This document shows, in pieces, positions 1 through 10,669 of a stretch of DNA of 64,000 bases. The notes below the pieces were generated by a model. That model made no database searches. It had not been told where the DNA came from and worked only from the letters and a program-made list of their open reading frames with translations. This stretch comes from Torymus aiolomorphi. Lineage: Eukaryota; Arthropoda; Insecta; Hymenoptera; Torymidae. The stretch covers positions 98,562,442-98,626,441 of the forward strand of contig CM070874.1 in the NCBI GenBank assembly GCA_036365515.1, read 5' to 3'. Position 1 is the first letter of the stretch. The number at the start of each line of letters is the position of its first letter. The translations under genes were made by a program, and so were the position numbers.

Positions 1-55
1 TATATATATATATATATATATATAGATATATATATATATATATATATATTAGTTT
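1..55. repeat. (TA)n microsatellite
   Basis: Almost pure TA dinucleotides with one interruption. The adjoining repeat element ends exactly against it, which suggests insertion into TA-rich DNA. Confidence 0.95.
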
Positions 56-1040
56 GAGGATGCCATGTGTCAATGAATCGGTAGCGGTTTTTTGCTTCCT
101 CAAAGAGGAAGCTTTGTGACGGTGAAACAAATTTTTGAGACAGAAGATGTTTGAAAATATGTTTTAAGGCTTGTTAGGTATGGATAAACGTACGAATATG
201 AAAGAACGAAACAAGCAAGGCGTCCGATTACAATATGACGCCGATTAGCAGAAAGCGGAGCGGTGGCGGTCGTGGCTTGTGTTTTTGACTCGCGAGTCGG
301 CGGCTCTGGTTCAATCCCAGGGTCCGTCACTTTTTATTATTTAAAGTTGCGATAGCTCACTCGTAACAGACTTTTGACACTAAAGTTCGTCGTTTTTGAG
401 CAAAACAATTTTCGTGTATGTACGTGTACGAGCGATAACTTTTGAACAATTAGATCGACTTTCATTGGATAAAGCTTATTCTCTTCATTTCGGAGAATAT
501 TTTGAAGGACGTAACCTATTTTTCGATTTTATTGATTTTCCTTTTTTATAACCAAAAAACGATTTTGAATTTTCCGTTTTTTCGATTTTTTAATATGTTG
601 CAGCTAGTATCCCTTAACATCATAAATTTTTATTGAAAGATATTTAAATTGCCTACATTTCTTTTTTTAATATTTAAATTATCTTTAGTCTGTCATCTGT
701 TATTAATGAAAATATGGTTTATACTTCTTTAATTTATTTCTAAAAAAATATTTTATTTATCGACTTCAAATTTTAATCACTTATTACACTTATGTAGTAC
801 AGCTTTTAACTAAAATTTTACGAGATTATCTTCACTTGTTTAAAAGAAAAAAATTATTTTAGAAAAAAAATATTTCCGTTCTCCTACGATAACAGAAGTA
901 AAAATCAACCAATCATCTTGAAATTTTGCACAGAGATAGCTTTATTGTATCTTCAAACCGAGTTTGTTGCCCAAAAAATCCGACTATCACGACCAAAGAT
1001 ATTTGAGGTAAAAATTTTTTTTTAAATATTTTCTAATAGC
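56..1040 (-). repeat. AT-rich dispersed repeat, family A, copy 1
   Basis: The terminal part, read on the minus strand, ends in a motif like CTCAAACTAAT after CCGATTCATTGAC, preceded by the hairpin GCTTCCTC/GAGGAAGC at 96-114. The body (about 420-1040) can be aligned by eye with 51540-52190, for example the shared stretches TCACGACCAAAGATATTTGA and ATAACCAAAAAA. Related ends lie at 11090 and 28560. No coding sequence is seen. The superfamily is not clear; a hairpin near one end would fit a Helitron-like element, but no CTRR terminus is visible here. Confidence 0.6.
228..333 (+). other. tRNA-like (Pol III promoter-like) module
   Basis: The segment ends in GGTTCAATCCCAGGGTCCGTCA, with a B-box-like T arm (stem TCTGG/CCAGG, loop TTCAATC) and a possible acceptor strand GTCCGTC. 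A weak A-box-like stretch lies 50 bases upstream, with GACG at the 5' side. No cloverleaf can be closed well, so this is a tRNA-derived remnant in a repeat rather than a working tRNA gene. Confidence 0.4.
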
Positions 1041-1266
1041 GTTTTTAAAGAGAGTATTTTATTTATTGACTTAAAATTTTAACCACTTATTAGACTTATC
1101 TATTAACATTTTTGTATCTTCGAACCGAGTGTAAGAAATTTTTAAAAAATAAAAAGTTAAAGTGAACTTTGTAAAATAAGTTTGAGAAAATAAAATATCT
1201 AAAACCCATGCTCATTGATAAATAACAATTGTTTACCTATATACTGTGTAAAATTTTAGATATATA
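1041..1266. other. AT-rich spacer, nothing recognised
   Basis: No open frame of note and no repeat boundary apart from short A and T runs. Confidence 0.5.
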
Positions 1267-1598
1267 TATACAACTTGTTCGGAAAATGTATGCGTCTGTA
1301 AACATAATCCTGTAGAGCGCAAAATTCTAAGAAAAAAGTTCCTTTACCATTTTTTCATATGACTAGTACTTTTCTAGTAACTGATGTGTTTAAATTGTTT
1401 GTTTTTAATAGGAATTGTATATCTATAGATATCATCTTATAAACATAGGTATACATTTTCTATTAAAAACAAAGAATTTAAACACATCAGTTACTAGAAA
1501 AGTACTAGTCATATGAAAAAATGGTAAAGGAACTTTTTTCTTAGAATTTTGCGCTCTACAGGATTATGTTTACAGACGCATACATTTTCCGAACAAGT

Positions 1599-1604
<6 letters not shown>
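1267..1604. mobile_element. Palindromic foldback MITE, 338 bp
   Basis: Arms of about 145 bp (1267-1411 and 1460-1604) are nearly perfect reverse complements around a 48-bp centre. The ends are TATACAACTTG and CAAGTTGTATA. No coding capacity. The left end touches a TATATA run and the right end touches a (TG)n run, so insertion into a TA or TG tract is likely. Confidence 0.85.
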
Positions 1605-1652
<48 letters not shown>

Positions 1653-1661
1653 TGCGCGTGT

Positions 1662-1692
<31 letters not shown>

Positions 1693-1741
1693 ATGTGTGC
1701 GTGCATGCGTGCGTGTGTGTGTGTGTGTGTGTGTGTTGTGT
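1605..1741. repeat. (TG)n / (CG)n microsatellite
   Basis: Long TG run with an internal CGCGCG stretch near 1666-1678 and imperfect TGCG units. The long Cys-Val or Thr-His reading frames here are artefacts of the repeat. Confidence 0.95.
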
Positions 1742-3045
1742 ATAGTTATATTAATAAATGATAATAAAGAAAACAATTCATTGTAATATTAATACATCAT
1801 AGTTTATTAATCTTTCGATAATATAAATAAAATTAAATGAAATGATACAATCAAAATAAAAAAATGTACGCACGACAAATCAATAACTTCGAATCGACGC
1901 TATGGTTATTTACAAAATCCTACAACTACAATAAACTCGTCCGAGCAATATAGGGATCGACTTATCTATCTAATACTTTCGCGTGGCGTCGATGGTCGGC
2001 TCTTTGCCTGCTCTCTTCTCACCGGGACTCGCTGTTTCGGGAGGATCTGTAGCCTCGTTTCATTGTTGAATCAATAGGCTCTGGAGCAGCTTGTGGCGTA
2101 TTCTTGATCGGCGACGTGGTCTTCTTGATCAGCGGCGTGATCTTGATCGGCGAGGTGGTCTTGATCGGCGACGATGTCAGTTTTTCTAGCTTCAATACTG
2201 TAAGCCTGATGTTGCAGCCACAACTTGTGGCTCGCCGAGGATGTAAGCAAAGAGAGAGAGAGAGCGCTTGCGTGTCGCTCGCTGTATACAGACCTCCGAT
2301 GTACCAACTTGCGGTCACGCTGGAGTTCGTTTGCTCATCTGTTCGGGTTTTTTTTTTTATTCATATGAAATTATTTAAAATCTTATACTCAGATAATAAT
2401 AAAGTTCATTATACTAATTAATAAAATTAAATATAATACATTATAATGACAACTATATTACGCCAGAACTTAATTCTTTCGTTTAACTACTAGATAGACT
2501 GGTCACAATATTAATGTCAAGTGAGTTGTACTTTTCAAGTATGCAAAATAATAATGAACTAAATATATTCTGAAGCAAATAAATCATTTTATTTTTATCA
2601 TAACCTAAGTTATAGAAGTTTGAAACTTCTATCGTAAAACAACATTCAATACTGCCCGCAATATAATAGTTTCACGAATACATATTTTAGATTATAACTG
2701 GGTTATGCACGACTCTAAATGCACTCATTAAAAAAAATACGGTTAAATATTTATAACAAAAATTAAAATTACGTAACATATAAGTACGCTTGTTAAATTA
2801 AAAAGTCAAAGTGGCTTTGCTATGCATTGAGGCACTTTATATTGTTCTTTCTCAATTCACTTTATCCAATATTAAAAATAAACAAAACATTATTCATAAT
2901 GTCACACAAACACATTGCATAATTTAATTACATTTTGGTGTAACTCTTATTTGCCATAGTTATAAATAACCACATAAAAAAACTATCTTGAGCAGCAACA
3001 CTATTACATGCATCAAAACTATAACTTCTGTTTTCGTCTTCTGTT
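1742..3045. other. AT-rich region without recognised gene
   Basis: Mostly featureless. At about 2098-2180 there is a degenerate tandem motif close to GATCGGCGACGTGGTCTT, four times, whose minus-strand translation gives SPIKTT-like repeats. I cannot tell whether this is an exon fragment or a minisatellite. A short GA run lies at 2252-2265. Confidence 0.4.
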
Positions 3046-3555
3046 TTAGTCTTCCATTTCTTTGTCGGCAATTTCAACTAATATATCTAAACGTGTATCT
3101 TCCATGGCTTTTAAAACTTCTTGAAACTTTTTTGGTAAATGATTAATCCAAATACGTCGATGAGCATTATCGTTAACAACACCTTTAGTTATTGCTTTAT
3201 TTCTCACAAATTTTAACAATTCAGATGGCTTATTTTTAGATATGTCAGTCATGTCTTCAGATTCTAGATACTTTTCAACTTTTTGCACTTGTTTAGACAA
3301 AATTCTTTCTATCGTTTTTTCCTTTAATATAGAATAGGGTAAGTCTACTGGTGGGGTTATAGTGATGTCCTCCATTTCTCTTTGAATCCGTGGTTTCATG
3401 GCGTGGACAGCATGCTTGAACTTTTCTGATTCAGTTTTTATACCAGACCGCCAAAAACAATAATCTGCCAATCGGAACCAACCCTCGGGATCTATTTCAA
3501 TAGTATCTGGCATAGTGAGATTTCGTAAATGCAAATTTTGATATCGTGGAAACAT
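3046..3555 (-). pseudogene. gag: Gag fragment of a Ty3/Gypsy-like retroelement
   Basis: A 169-residue frame resembles the N-terminal Gag domain of arthropod Gypsy-type retroelements, the structural protein that packages element RNA. Visible family features are DPEGWF near residue 23, followed by a helical region with ESEKFKHAV, then TPPVDLPYSILKEKTIERI, KPSELLKFVRN and a WINHLPKKFQEVL block, ending in an EIADK motif. The order and spacing match that family. The frame stops right after the EIADK block. No zinc knuckle, protease or reverse transcriptase follows downstream on the minus strand, and no LTR flanks it, so this is a truncated relic. A domesticated gag-derived gene is possible but nothing supports it. 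Confidence 0.7.
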
Positions 3556-4590
3556 CTAGTATAATATACACAAGCGATATTTTCGTAACCTAGCTTTAAG
3601 CGTAATTTTCACAAAATTTAATATTTTTTTTAATATTTTGCTTATGGCTGTTATGAATACTCGAGAAACTTGATTAAACTATAAACTTGATTACAATACA
3701 AATCCAAATAATGATATTACCGATTGTGAATTTTCAGCTTGGGCGTACGTGTTGGGTTGAGTGATCAGCCAAATACTATTTATTTACTGCAAACACTTCT
3801 TTCGATATGTTTGCTCCTTGCCATAGTACACTTTTTTTTTGAATTTTCGACACAGTTTTGTCACTTAATTGTTAATCATAATGTTGAAGAATGTAAATTT
3901 CGTATATCGTTACGATCGAGTATTCTCTGCCAACTACGAATGGCCTGTGTGCGTAGAGGTCGACTGACTACTAACAACCATTTGACAGCAACTGACCATC
4001 TTAGCCTGTGCCTATAGCAAAAGAATGTAACCAAGGAAGAAGCAGCCATAGCAATTAAACTTTCTCCGAAGGTGAAGATCCAACTATTCAACAAATTATC
4101 CTTAATCTTCGACCCACGCAGGGTTGTAAACTCAGGCACAGGTTCAAAGATTCTAAAGATTAAGAAAACCCCGGTTTAGCAACTCTCAGCTGTCCATTCA
4201 CGTATTATCGACCGCATGTAAACACAATGACGGTACTCACTTTTATAACCAACGTGAGAAATATCCAAACTAGAAAGTTTCAAAATTTTAAGTTAAATTA
4301 AAAACGCTATATTAGAAAAACTATAACAAGTGAAGTCAAATTCTTAATTTTATAAAATTAAGTTTTTATAAAAAGATTTTAGGAAGTGAAATATCGTTTA
4401 ACTGATTCCAATGTTATCCGTCATTTATATAGCCCTATATGTACATACGCATGCGTGTACAAATACATGCACAGAAATAGTATATACGCACCTAGGGAGT
4501 AAAAGTAAAGAATGTCCCAGTTCGCATATAAATATTATATTACACAAACATGCGGTCTGAGGCATTCTTTATTTTCTCCCGTCGTGCGTA
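3556..4590. other. Spacer, nothing recognised
   Basis: Short open frames on both strands overlap each other and show no family resemblance. AT content is high after 4200. Confidence 0.4.
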
Positions 4591-4594
4591 CACG

Positions 4595-5150
4595 AAGAAA
4601 AATATTTGTTTAAAAATTACTATATTCGCTAGTAATGGAGCGACCAACTCATTCTGAGCCTATTTAGTCTACTTTTAGTAATTATCAATATAACATTGAT
4701 AAAAAATTAATATAAATAGCTGTAAAATTTACTAAGTAACATAGTAAAGAATTTTTGAGTGAAAGATTAATATAATATGAAATAATTTTTAGTATATATT
4801 TTTTATTATTTTTGCCAAGAAGTCATCAAAAATTTCACTATACTATATCGTAAATTTCAAACATTTTAATAATTGACAGAAGGTATAAGAAATTTTACAA
4901 GCCAACATAGTAACAATTGAGTTGTCGTCTGCTAATGGCTGTAGTCGGTGAGTCAACATAACCTCAACCTGTAGCTGATATACACGAGTCGAAACTTCGT
5001 ACCCGTAAGGACACGTTGGCGCAGCGAGTATAAAAGCGCAGCTTCTGGCCCAGCGGGCTAGGGTTCGATTTCCGATCAATGCAGATTTTTTTTTCTTGAT
5101 GGATTTCCACTTTACTGTCCAGTATAGTAAAATTTGTCCTGACTGTACAA
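4595..5150 (+). repeat. Degenerate member of the tRNA-bearing element family
   Basis: It contains the ATTACTATAT type subterminal motif at 4618, a CATAACCTCAACC stretch at 4957 that is the reverse complement of a motif shared with the elements at 21268 and 41274, and a tRNA-like module near its right side. Clear CACTGAG terminal repeats are not visible, so the borders are approximate. Confidence 0.4.
5012..5082 (+). other. tRNA-like module
   Basis: An A-box-like TTGGCGCAGCGAG at 5016 and a B-box-like GGGTTCGATTTCC at 5061 have the spacing of Pol III internal promoters. No fully paired cloverleaf was found. It lies inside a repeat, so a tRNA-derived segment is more likely than a functional tRNA gene. 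Confidence 0.5.
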
Positions 5151-5339
5151 ATAATAATATTGTTAATAAAACTTGCTACGAAAGTATAAAATAACGCAAG
5201 TGTATAGAAGTTCTTTCTGTATAATCTATAAAATAATGTGTATGTTTTCGCAAAAACTAGTCGACAAAATGGATTCAAATCTTTACAGATTATAGTTATT
5301 TATATTCTGCATTATCATGATTTTTTTTTTTTTTTTCCA

Positions 5340-5438
5340 AAAAATTCACCGTTTATTTTTGGAGTTATAAGCTTTAAAAAAAACACGTTTTTCTTAATAA
5401 CAAAAGAACCGCAATAGCTAATGTAATTCTTTTTAAAT
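5340..5438 (+). repeat. Family D repeat, left part, split by insertion
   Basis: The stretch GCTTTAAAAAAAACACG and AACAAAAGAACCG matches 11279-11336. The matching remainder continues at 6318, after the element at 5440-6317, so that element appears to have inserted into an older repeat. Confidence 0.6.
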
Positions 5439-5439
5439 A

Positions 5440-6317
5440 CATAGTATATTACGATACGTGGGCCGGAAATTGGATTTCCGGGCCGTGCGTGGTATGACGC
5501 CCGAGGCGAAGCCGAGGGCGTCATAACGCACGGCCAGGGCATCCAATTTCCGGTCCAAGTATTGTATACTATTTTTCTTACTCCCCGGCCGAAAGTACGT
5601 TCTGTAATTGTTAAATAATTGATAAAATTGCGTTGTCGTCTGCTAGCTGTGTTTGAGTGTTAGTTTTTCTTTCGGCCCGCTCGATAGTAGTGCCTCTGTC
5701 GGCCGCTTTGGGTAGCTCGGTCGATATTACCGACTGTTTTTTCTTTCGGCCCGGCGTAGAGAGCTGGTTTTTTGGGCATCTGCTACTTTCGCTATTGTAC
5801 AGATGGTCTGATGCCCGCCCGACATTTGCAAGACCGAGGCGAAGCCGAGGTTTTGCTGGTCGGGGCGGGCATCAGAAACACATTCATTAAAAAAAGACAA
5901 CACCACTTTTTATTTCAATTAACTCTTTTTTCTCGTCACACGTGCACTTTCCTCTGTCTATTTCGTACGTGTCTAACCTTCACACCGCACAAACATATTT
6001 TTCTCGGACGCTCCCGTCCATACGTTTAAAAAACAATAACCACGATCAAACAAAACCACTTTTTATTTCAACTAACTTTTTTCTCGTCACCCGTGCACTT
6101 TCCTCTGTTTATTTCGTACGTGTCTAACCTTCACACCGCACAAACATCTTTCCTCGGGCATGCGCGCGGGCGCTGAAGCGCCGCGGGTCAGGAAATTTCG
6201 GCAGCCAATCAGAGCGCGCGGTTGGTCTAAAATAGGATGCGAAAGTTTCTCTTTCGGCCCGGAGATGCGGGCCGAAAGTACGAACTTTCGGGTGGGCGAG
6301 TAAGAAAAATTTTTTTA
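5440..6317. mobile_element. Palindrome-rich non-autonomous element, copy 1
   Basis: Begins with the AGTATATTACGATAC palindrome half and ends with GGGCGAGTAAGAAAAA. The inverted counterpart TTTTTCTTACTCCCC lies at 5571, so the ends are inverted relative to each other. A second copy lies at 29621-30519 and a related element at 25407-26522. Two GC-rich hairpins at about 5467-5556 and 5806-5872 are each centred on GAGGCGAAGCCGAG. No protein is encoded. Confidence 0.75.
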
Positions 6318-6462
6318 TGCTCTTTCGAATGCTATCTGTCCAATTCAAATATCTCAATATTATCATTAAAAAAAAGCAAAAATGAAATTTGCGAAAATCG
6401 AAAATTCGAAATAAAACAAAAACGCATCTGCGAATCAAAAAAAGGATTTCCTTCCCCCATTC
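6318..6462 (+). repeat. Family D repeat, right part
   Basis: Matches 11370-11500 closely, with shared stretches CTCTTTCGAATG, ATCATTAAAAAAAAGCAAAAAT and AACAAAAACGCATC. Together with 5340-5438 it rebuilds one old repeat copy. Confidence 0.65.
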
Positions 6463-7044
6463 ACACAAGAAAAATAAATGCGTTATTTTGTTAAAAACTA
6501 ATGTCTCTTTTATTGTTTGTAACTCTGCAAGTATTCCCGTTACGAAAATGAGCGAAAAAAATTGTAAAAGTAGGCAGAACAAGCTTTATTTTAAGCACTG
6601 TTTCGACTAAAAATATCGATTTTTCAGAAAGATATGAGAAATCAAAGATAGGGTAAAAAAATCATTGAAATCCTGGTAGAAAATTAACCATTTTTGTTGG
6701 TTAACGTGTTAATCGAATGGAAGCATTTTCGACCAAAATCAATTTTTAAACCTTATTAAAAGTATCGAAAATTATAATCACATATTCAAATATTGACAAT
6801 AGAATATTATATAAATTTATGAAGCTAATGCCCGATCAAGATTTCATGTAAGTAATGCTGCTAATGGGTAATACGGGCAAGTTTTTCGCGAGTGTCCTTT
6901 TTAATTAAAGGCCCAATGAAAAAAAAAATTGTCAAAATTACGAAAAACAATAAGTTAATATCTTATTGTAGTCAAAGAAATCATTAGCTTCATAAATTTA
7001 TATTATATTATACGGTATTTGGGTTAATTATACACCGATAGATG

Positions 7045-7078
7045 GAGCCTCCTTTTCCACTAGTGAAAAAGGTGGCTC
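7045..7078 (+). other. Stable hairpin upstream of the hammerhead
   Basis: GAGCC-T-CCTTTT pairs with AAAAGG-T-GGCTC, with one T-T mismatch, around CCACTAGTGA. It ends 36 bases before the ribozyme. Confidence 0.7.
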
Positions 7079-7113
7079 AGTCTATAAAGCTTTGGCCGTG
7101 ACCACCCAGCGGC

Positions 7114-7180
7114 AAGTGTCTGATGACGGCTACTAGATCATCACTGATGAGTCCAATCTAGTAGCCTGGACGAAACACTT
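7114..7180 (+). ncRNA. Hammerhead ribozyme, type III
   Basis: A full hammerhead core can be drawn, so the RNA should cut itself. Stem III is AAGTGT (7114-7119) with ACACTT (7175-7180). The cleavage triplet is GTC, with cleavage after C7120. Stem I is TGATGA (7121-7126) with TCATCA (7138-7143). The invariant CTGATGA is 7144-7150, stem II is GTCC/GGAC (7151-7154 and 7168-7171), and GAA is 7172-7174 followed by A7175. Every conserved core base is present. Loops I and II are complementary over 10 bases: GGCTACTAGA (7128-7137) and TCTAGTAGCC (7157-7166). That could form an unusually long loop-loop contact or a competing fold. The open end lies in stem III, which defines type III. Confidence 0.92.
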
Positions 7181-7689
7181 CGATTGATTTATTTGACTAC
7201 AATAAGATATTAACTTATTGTTTTTCGTAATTTTGACAATTTTTTTTTTCATTGGGCCTTTAATTAAAAAGGACACTCGCGAAAAACTTTCCCGTATTAC
7301 CCATTAGCAGCATTACTTACACAATAGAATATTTTCTTATGAACAAAAATTGAATATTTATCTTTAACAACGAAATAATATTGGTATGACGTTTTTAACT
7401 CCAAAATTAACCAACAATTAACCAACATGTCGTTAACATTTCTACCAGGGAAATAGCATTCTTAAAATGCTTTAAAAAGGGGAAATTTTCAATCATTTTT
7501 TTACACTATCTTTGATTTCTCATAACTTTCTGAAAAATCGATATTTTTAGACGAAACAGTACTCAAAATAAAGCTTATTCTGCCTACTTTTACAATTTTT
7601 GTGGCTCATTTTCGTAACGGGAATACTTGCAAAGTTACATACAATAGAAAAGACATAATTTTTTAACAAAATAATGCATTTTTAAGATA

Positions 7690-8814
7690 ACATGGCACAT
7701 GTCTCCAGTAAAAGAGCCTATCAGAATAAATCCTGGAACAGCGGTTCAATATTTTTTACTCTAAAACACGATCTTTCAATTTGGTACAAATCCGTGACCT
7801 AAAGGTCGCACTCTCCTTGTCAGTAGCTTGTCCTGTTGATCACCCGTAGATCTTTTCTTCCTTTCTACCTGTAGTACTTATAGCTGGTTAGCTAATATTT
7901 AAATATTAATCAATTGGTGTCGGATCTATAAGTGGTCAACGGGCAGACTACAAAGCAGGGCAGGGAGCACGTTGTACTGCCCTCACACGCCAAATGGAAT
8001 AACTATTAAAGAAATAGAATATACCCTGTCTTAACGTAAACTGTGTGTGCGTGAATGTGTGCGTACGTGCTAGTTAAATAAGCTCGTTTTCGGGATATAG
8101 AGATTTACTGTCATTCTAAAAAGAAGAAATAAGGTTTATTGTTATTCGTTAATCATTATTTTACTTAGCGTATCAAGATCTTATAAGACCGATTTATGAA
8201 AACAAAGGGTCCTGAGTATCCTGAAATATCCAAATATCACAAAAATTTTTCTATAAATAAGTTATTCACAAGTCAAAATATAATATATTATGTGGAACTT
8301 TGTAGCCAATTTACCCGATACACACTTTTTCACGATTTTGTAAGTTTTTAATGAATTGATAAAAAATTTTAACTAAAATTCCAACTATATCTTTCATAAA
8401 AAAGAACAACAGATTTTGTTTAAAATCATAATTAAAAAAAAAAAAACATTCATCTGATGAACTGAGAAGACTTACTATTTCATATTTGTATATTATCTTA
8501 GTATCTTTTATTAAAATATGTTCGCTAGTAACTACGTAATTTGGGTAAAATTAGCTAATATCAAGGTAAAAAGCCGTTGAGATTACTACCAAAGAATTGT
8601 AAATAAATACATGCAAAAAATATTGATTTTTTTTAATAAGATTACTTATTTGATCAAAAGAATTATACAAGTCTTTGCTAACAATAGAGAAGTTAAAAAA
8701 AAAGAAAAGAAGATTTAAGGGTCATGTTAATATTAATGTATTCGTTTTCGTTAAGGCAGAAGAACTTTGAGATACTTTGTAAAAATATTTCAGGGTACTA
8801 AGATTTTTGGTAAA
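7690..8814. other. AT-rich spacer, nothing recognised
   Basis: No supported gene or repeat boundary. Includes several A runs and a CTGATGA at 8454 that has no hammerhead context. Confidence 0.4.
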
Positions 8815-8816
8815 AT

Positions 8817-8937
8817 ATAAGTAATCGTGCACTTTTTCAAGTAAGTAAAATTCGCTTCAAATAAGTGAATATTCACATTTTGCAAGTACATAGACGTCCA
8901 TCATCCACTTATTTGAAAAAGAGCACGATTATATTTA
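8817..8937. mobile_element. Short inverted-repeat element (MITE)
   Basis: Ends TATAAGTAATCGTGCACTTT and its counterpart AAAGAGCACGATTATATTTAT are inverted, with a further AAGTAAGT / ACTTATTT pairing inside. About 120 bp, non-coding. Confidence 0.65.
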
Positions 8938-8939
8938 TG

Positions 8940-9737
8940 TTTATTCTACGTACATATAACTAATTTTCACTTATTCGATTTTACATAGTATGCCATTTTC
9001 CCAGTCACACCTTATAGTATACTCGATCCGTCAAACGTAATATAAGGAATAAAGAACATATGCACACATTCAGTTATGGAAACACAAGCACAGGCGTTTA
9101 TCACGACGCGTTGCTCGTCTATTACAGCCGACTATTTTCCTGGACGATTTCCAGGCCCACGCAAATAACCTGTACACAGCTAAAAAAACGCGCTTTGTCC
9201 GTGCCACTGGGTAGAGAAAAAAAGAATTTGTGAGTGAGAATGTGTGTGAGCAGGGGAGAGAGAGAGAGCCGATAGTTACGCGGTTATCGAACTCCCCGTG
9301 CTCGTCATATACTCACACCGCGCCCTGTGTCGTTATGTCTCCTACAGTACGAGTCGGGATCGGCGGTAGCCATGTATGGTGGCTACAGCGCAGCGCTCGG
9401 CTAATTAGAGGGGACATTAAAAGATCGCGATAAGAAGTGGACGCGCGCCTTGAGCAAATCGTTTACGGCTTCCATAACTCCTGCCTGTATCGGTCGTACG
9501 ATATAACAACCCCACACTGTTAACTACTTAGAAAGTGCAATTATTTATTGCTATTGTGCGTTTCGCGAGTCCCTTTGAGTTTGATATTTCTTGAACTTCC
9601 ATGTGTAGTGTTGTGGTGGTTCAGAAAATACTGATACATTCTAATAATGTTTTAATTTTATGAAAATTAAAATTACAAAACTGGTAAGGTGGTATTGTAT
9701 AAGAAAAAGACAAGTATAGAAAATTTTCAAGCTAAAC
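8940..9737. other. Spacer, moderately CpG-rich, nothing recognised
   Basis: 9060-9480 is richer in CpG than its surroundings, but I see no exon with family resemblance. Confidence 0.4.
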
Positions 9738-9783
9738 CAAACACACACACACACACAAACACGCACACGCACACACACACACA

Positions 9784-9852
<69 letters not shown>

Positions 9853-9858
9853 ACACAA
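9738..9858. repeat. (CA)n microsatellite
   Basis: CA run of about 120 bp with CACGCA and AGACAC variants. Confidence 0.95.
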
Positions 9859-10008
9859 AGAATGCAAAGTGTGGTAAACTGTGCACAACTGTGCCAAATA
9901 ATCTGGGGAAGTTATGGCAGAATCACTCATATGCTTTATGGAGAGCACTTACAGTGACAAATACTGTATAATCAAGATTCCCGATTCGTGAATCTACCGT
10001 AAAGAATT

Positions 10009-10183
10009 AGGGTTCTTACACGAATAAAGGTACCCTGAGGAATACCGCCTGTCAGCCAATAGAAAGCGTGATAGAATAAGACTGTTGCTTCTTGTTCCTC
10101 CTAAAAAAGAACAAGTCTTTTTAAAGCTTGCTTGTGATTGGCTGTTACGTATTATTCCTCTGTGTTCTTCCTGCAAGAGCCCT
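10009..10183. mobile_element. MITE, about 175 bp
   Basis: AGGGTTCTTAC at the left and GCAAGAGCCCT at the right are inverted. GAGGAATACC...CAGCCAATAGAAAGC pairs with GCTTGTGATTGGCTG...ATTCCTC, and the centre GTTCCTCCTAAAAAAGAAC continues the symmetry. Confidence 0.7.
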
Positions 10184-10330
10184 TTAGGTTGTCGATGTAA
10201 CAATGTGTGCAACACTAAAACAATCGAGTAAAAAAAGCGTGTCTAGCAGGTTTACATTATTTATCTGTTACAAATTTAAAGTGTTTTACCACCTGAGCGC
10301 TACCTGTTTTATTGAATTAATCAATTATAA

Positions 10331-10588
10331 AAATGCCCTAACAGTAATGATTTAGAAGAATTCTTAGAAAATATTTTTGAACAGAACAGTATTGAATATG
10401 TATCGTTTAATCAATGGATTTCAACTCCCAGGACCACGTTGGAAAAGTTACAGAAAGACACAGATGATTTTATCCAGTATTTTTGTGTTAAACGAGATCT
10501 GTTACCACATGCATTTGTTGCAATGTACCAATCGTCGTTCTCAAGAGAAATGAAACTAGATTTAAGGTGGTTCTATGGGCAGATATAG
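10331..10588 (+). pseudogene. Coding fragment of an unknown protein, cut by a TTAA end
   Basis: An open frame of 85 codons without a starting ATG reads like real protein: SNDLEEFLENIF near the start, then QWISTPRTTLEKLQ, TDDFIQYFC, LLPHAFVAMYQSSF and REMKLD. It resembles, from memory, a widespread arthropod and cnidarian family of transposon-associated proteins with a W..T.R.TL and LPH.F....Q..F pattern; I cannot name it. After LD the frame runs into TTAAGGTGGTTC at 10562, which matches the ends of the TTAA-flanked elements described below. The reading frame past that point is therefore foreign, and the fragment is probably a truncated relic. Confidence 0.5.
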
Positions 10589-10669
10589 TACTTAATTATA
10601 AAATATTCTACAATGAATTGTTCTCATACTGCAAAATGAGAACCTATATAGTATCATAGACCGGTACTT

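Larger units (their letters stand above)
6849..7319. mobile_element. Inner palindromic element with 128-bp arms
   Basis: Arms 6849-6976 and 7192-7319 are near-perfect reverse complements beginning TAAGTAATGCTGC. The 215-bp centre (6977-7191) is not symmetric; it carries a strong hairpin and a hammerhead ribozyme on the plus strand. Confidence 0.85.
6470..7687. mobile_element. Foldback element (outer layer) around the hammerhead
   Basis: Outer arms at about 6470-6665 and 7475-7687 are inverted copies, sharing GAAATCAAAGATAG / CTATCTTTGATTTC and TATTCCCGTTACGAAAATGAG / its complement. Inside them sit CCTGGTAGAAA-type ends at 6671 and 7441, then the inner palindrome at 6849-7319. This is at least a three-layer nest. 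Confidence 0.75.

Noticed and set aside
8454..8460. CTGATGA as a possible hammerhead core
   Set aside because: No following stem and GAAA, and no stem III partner.
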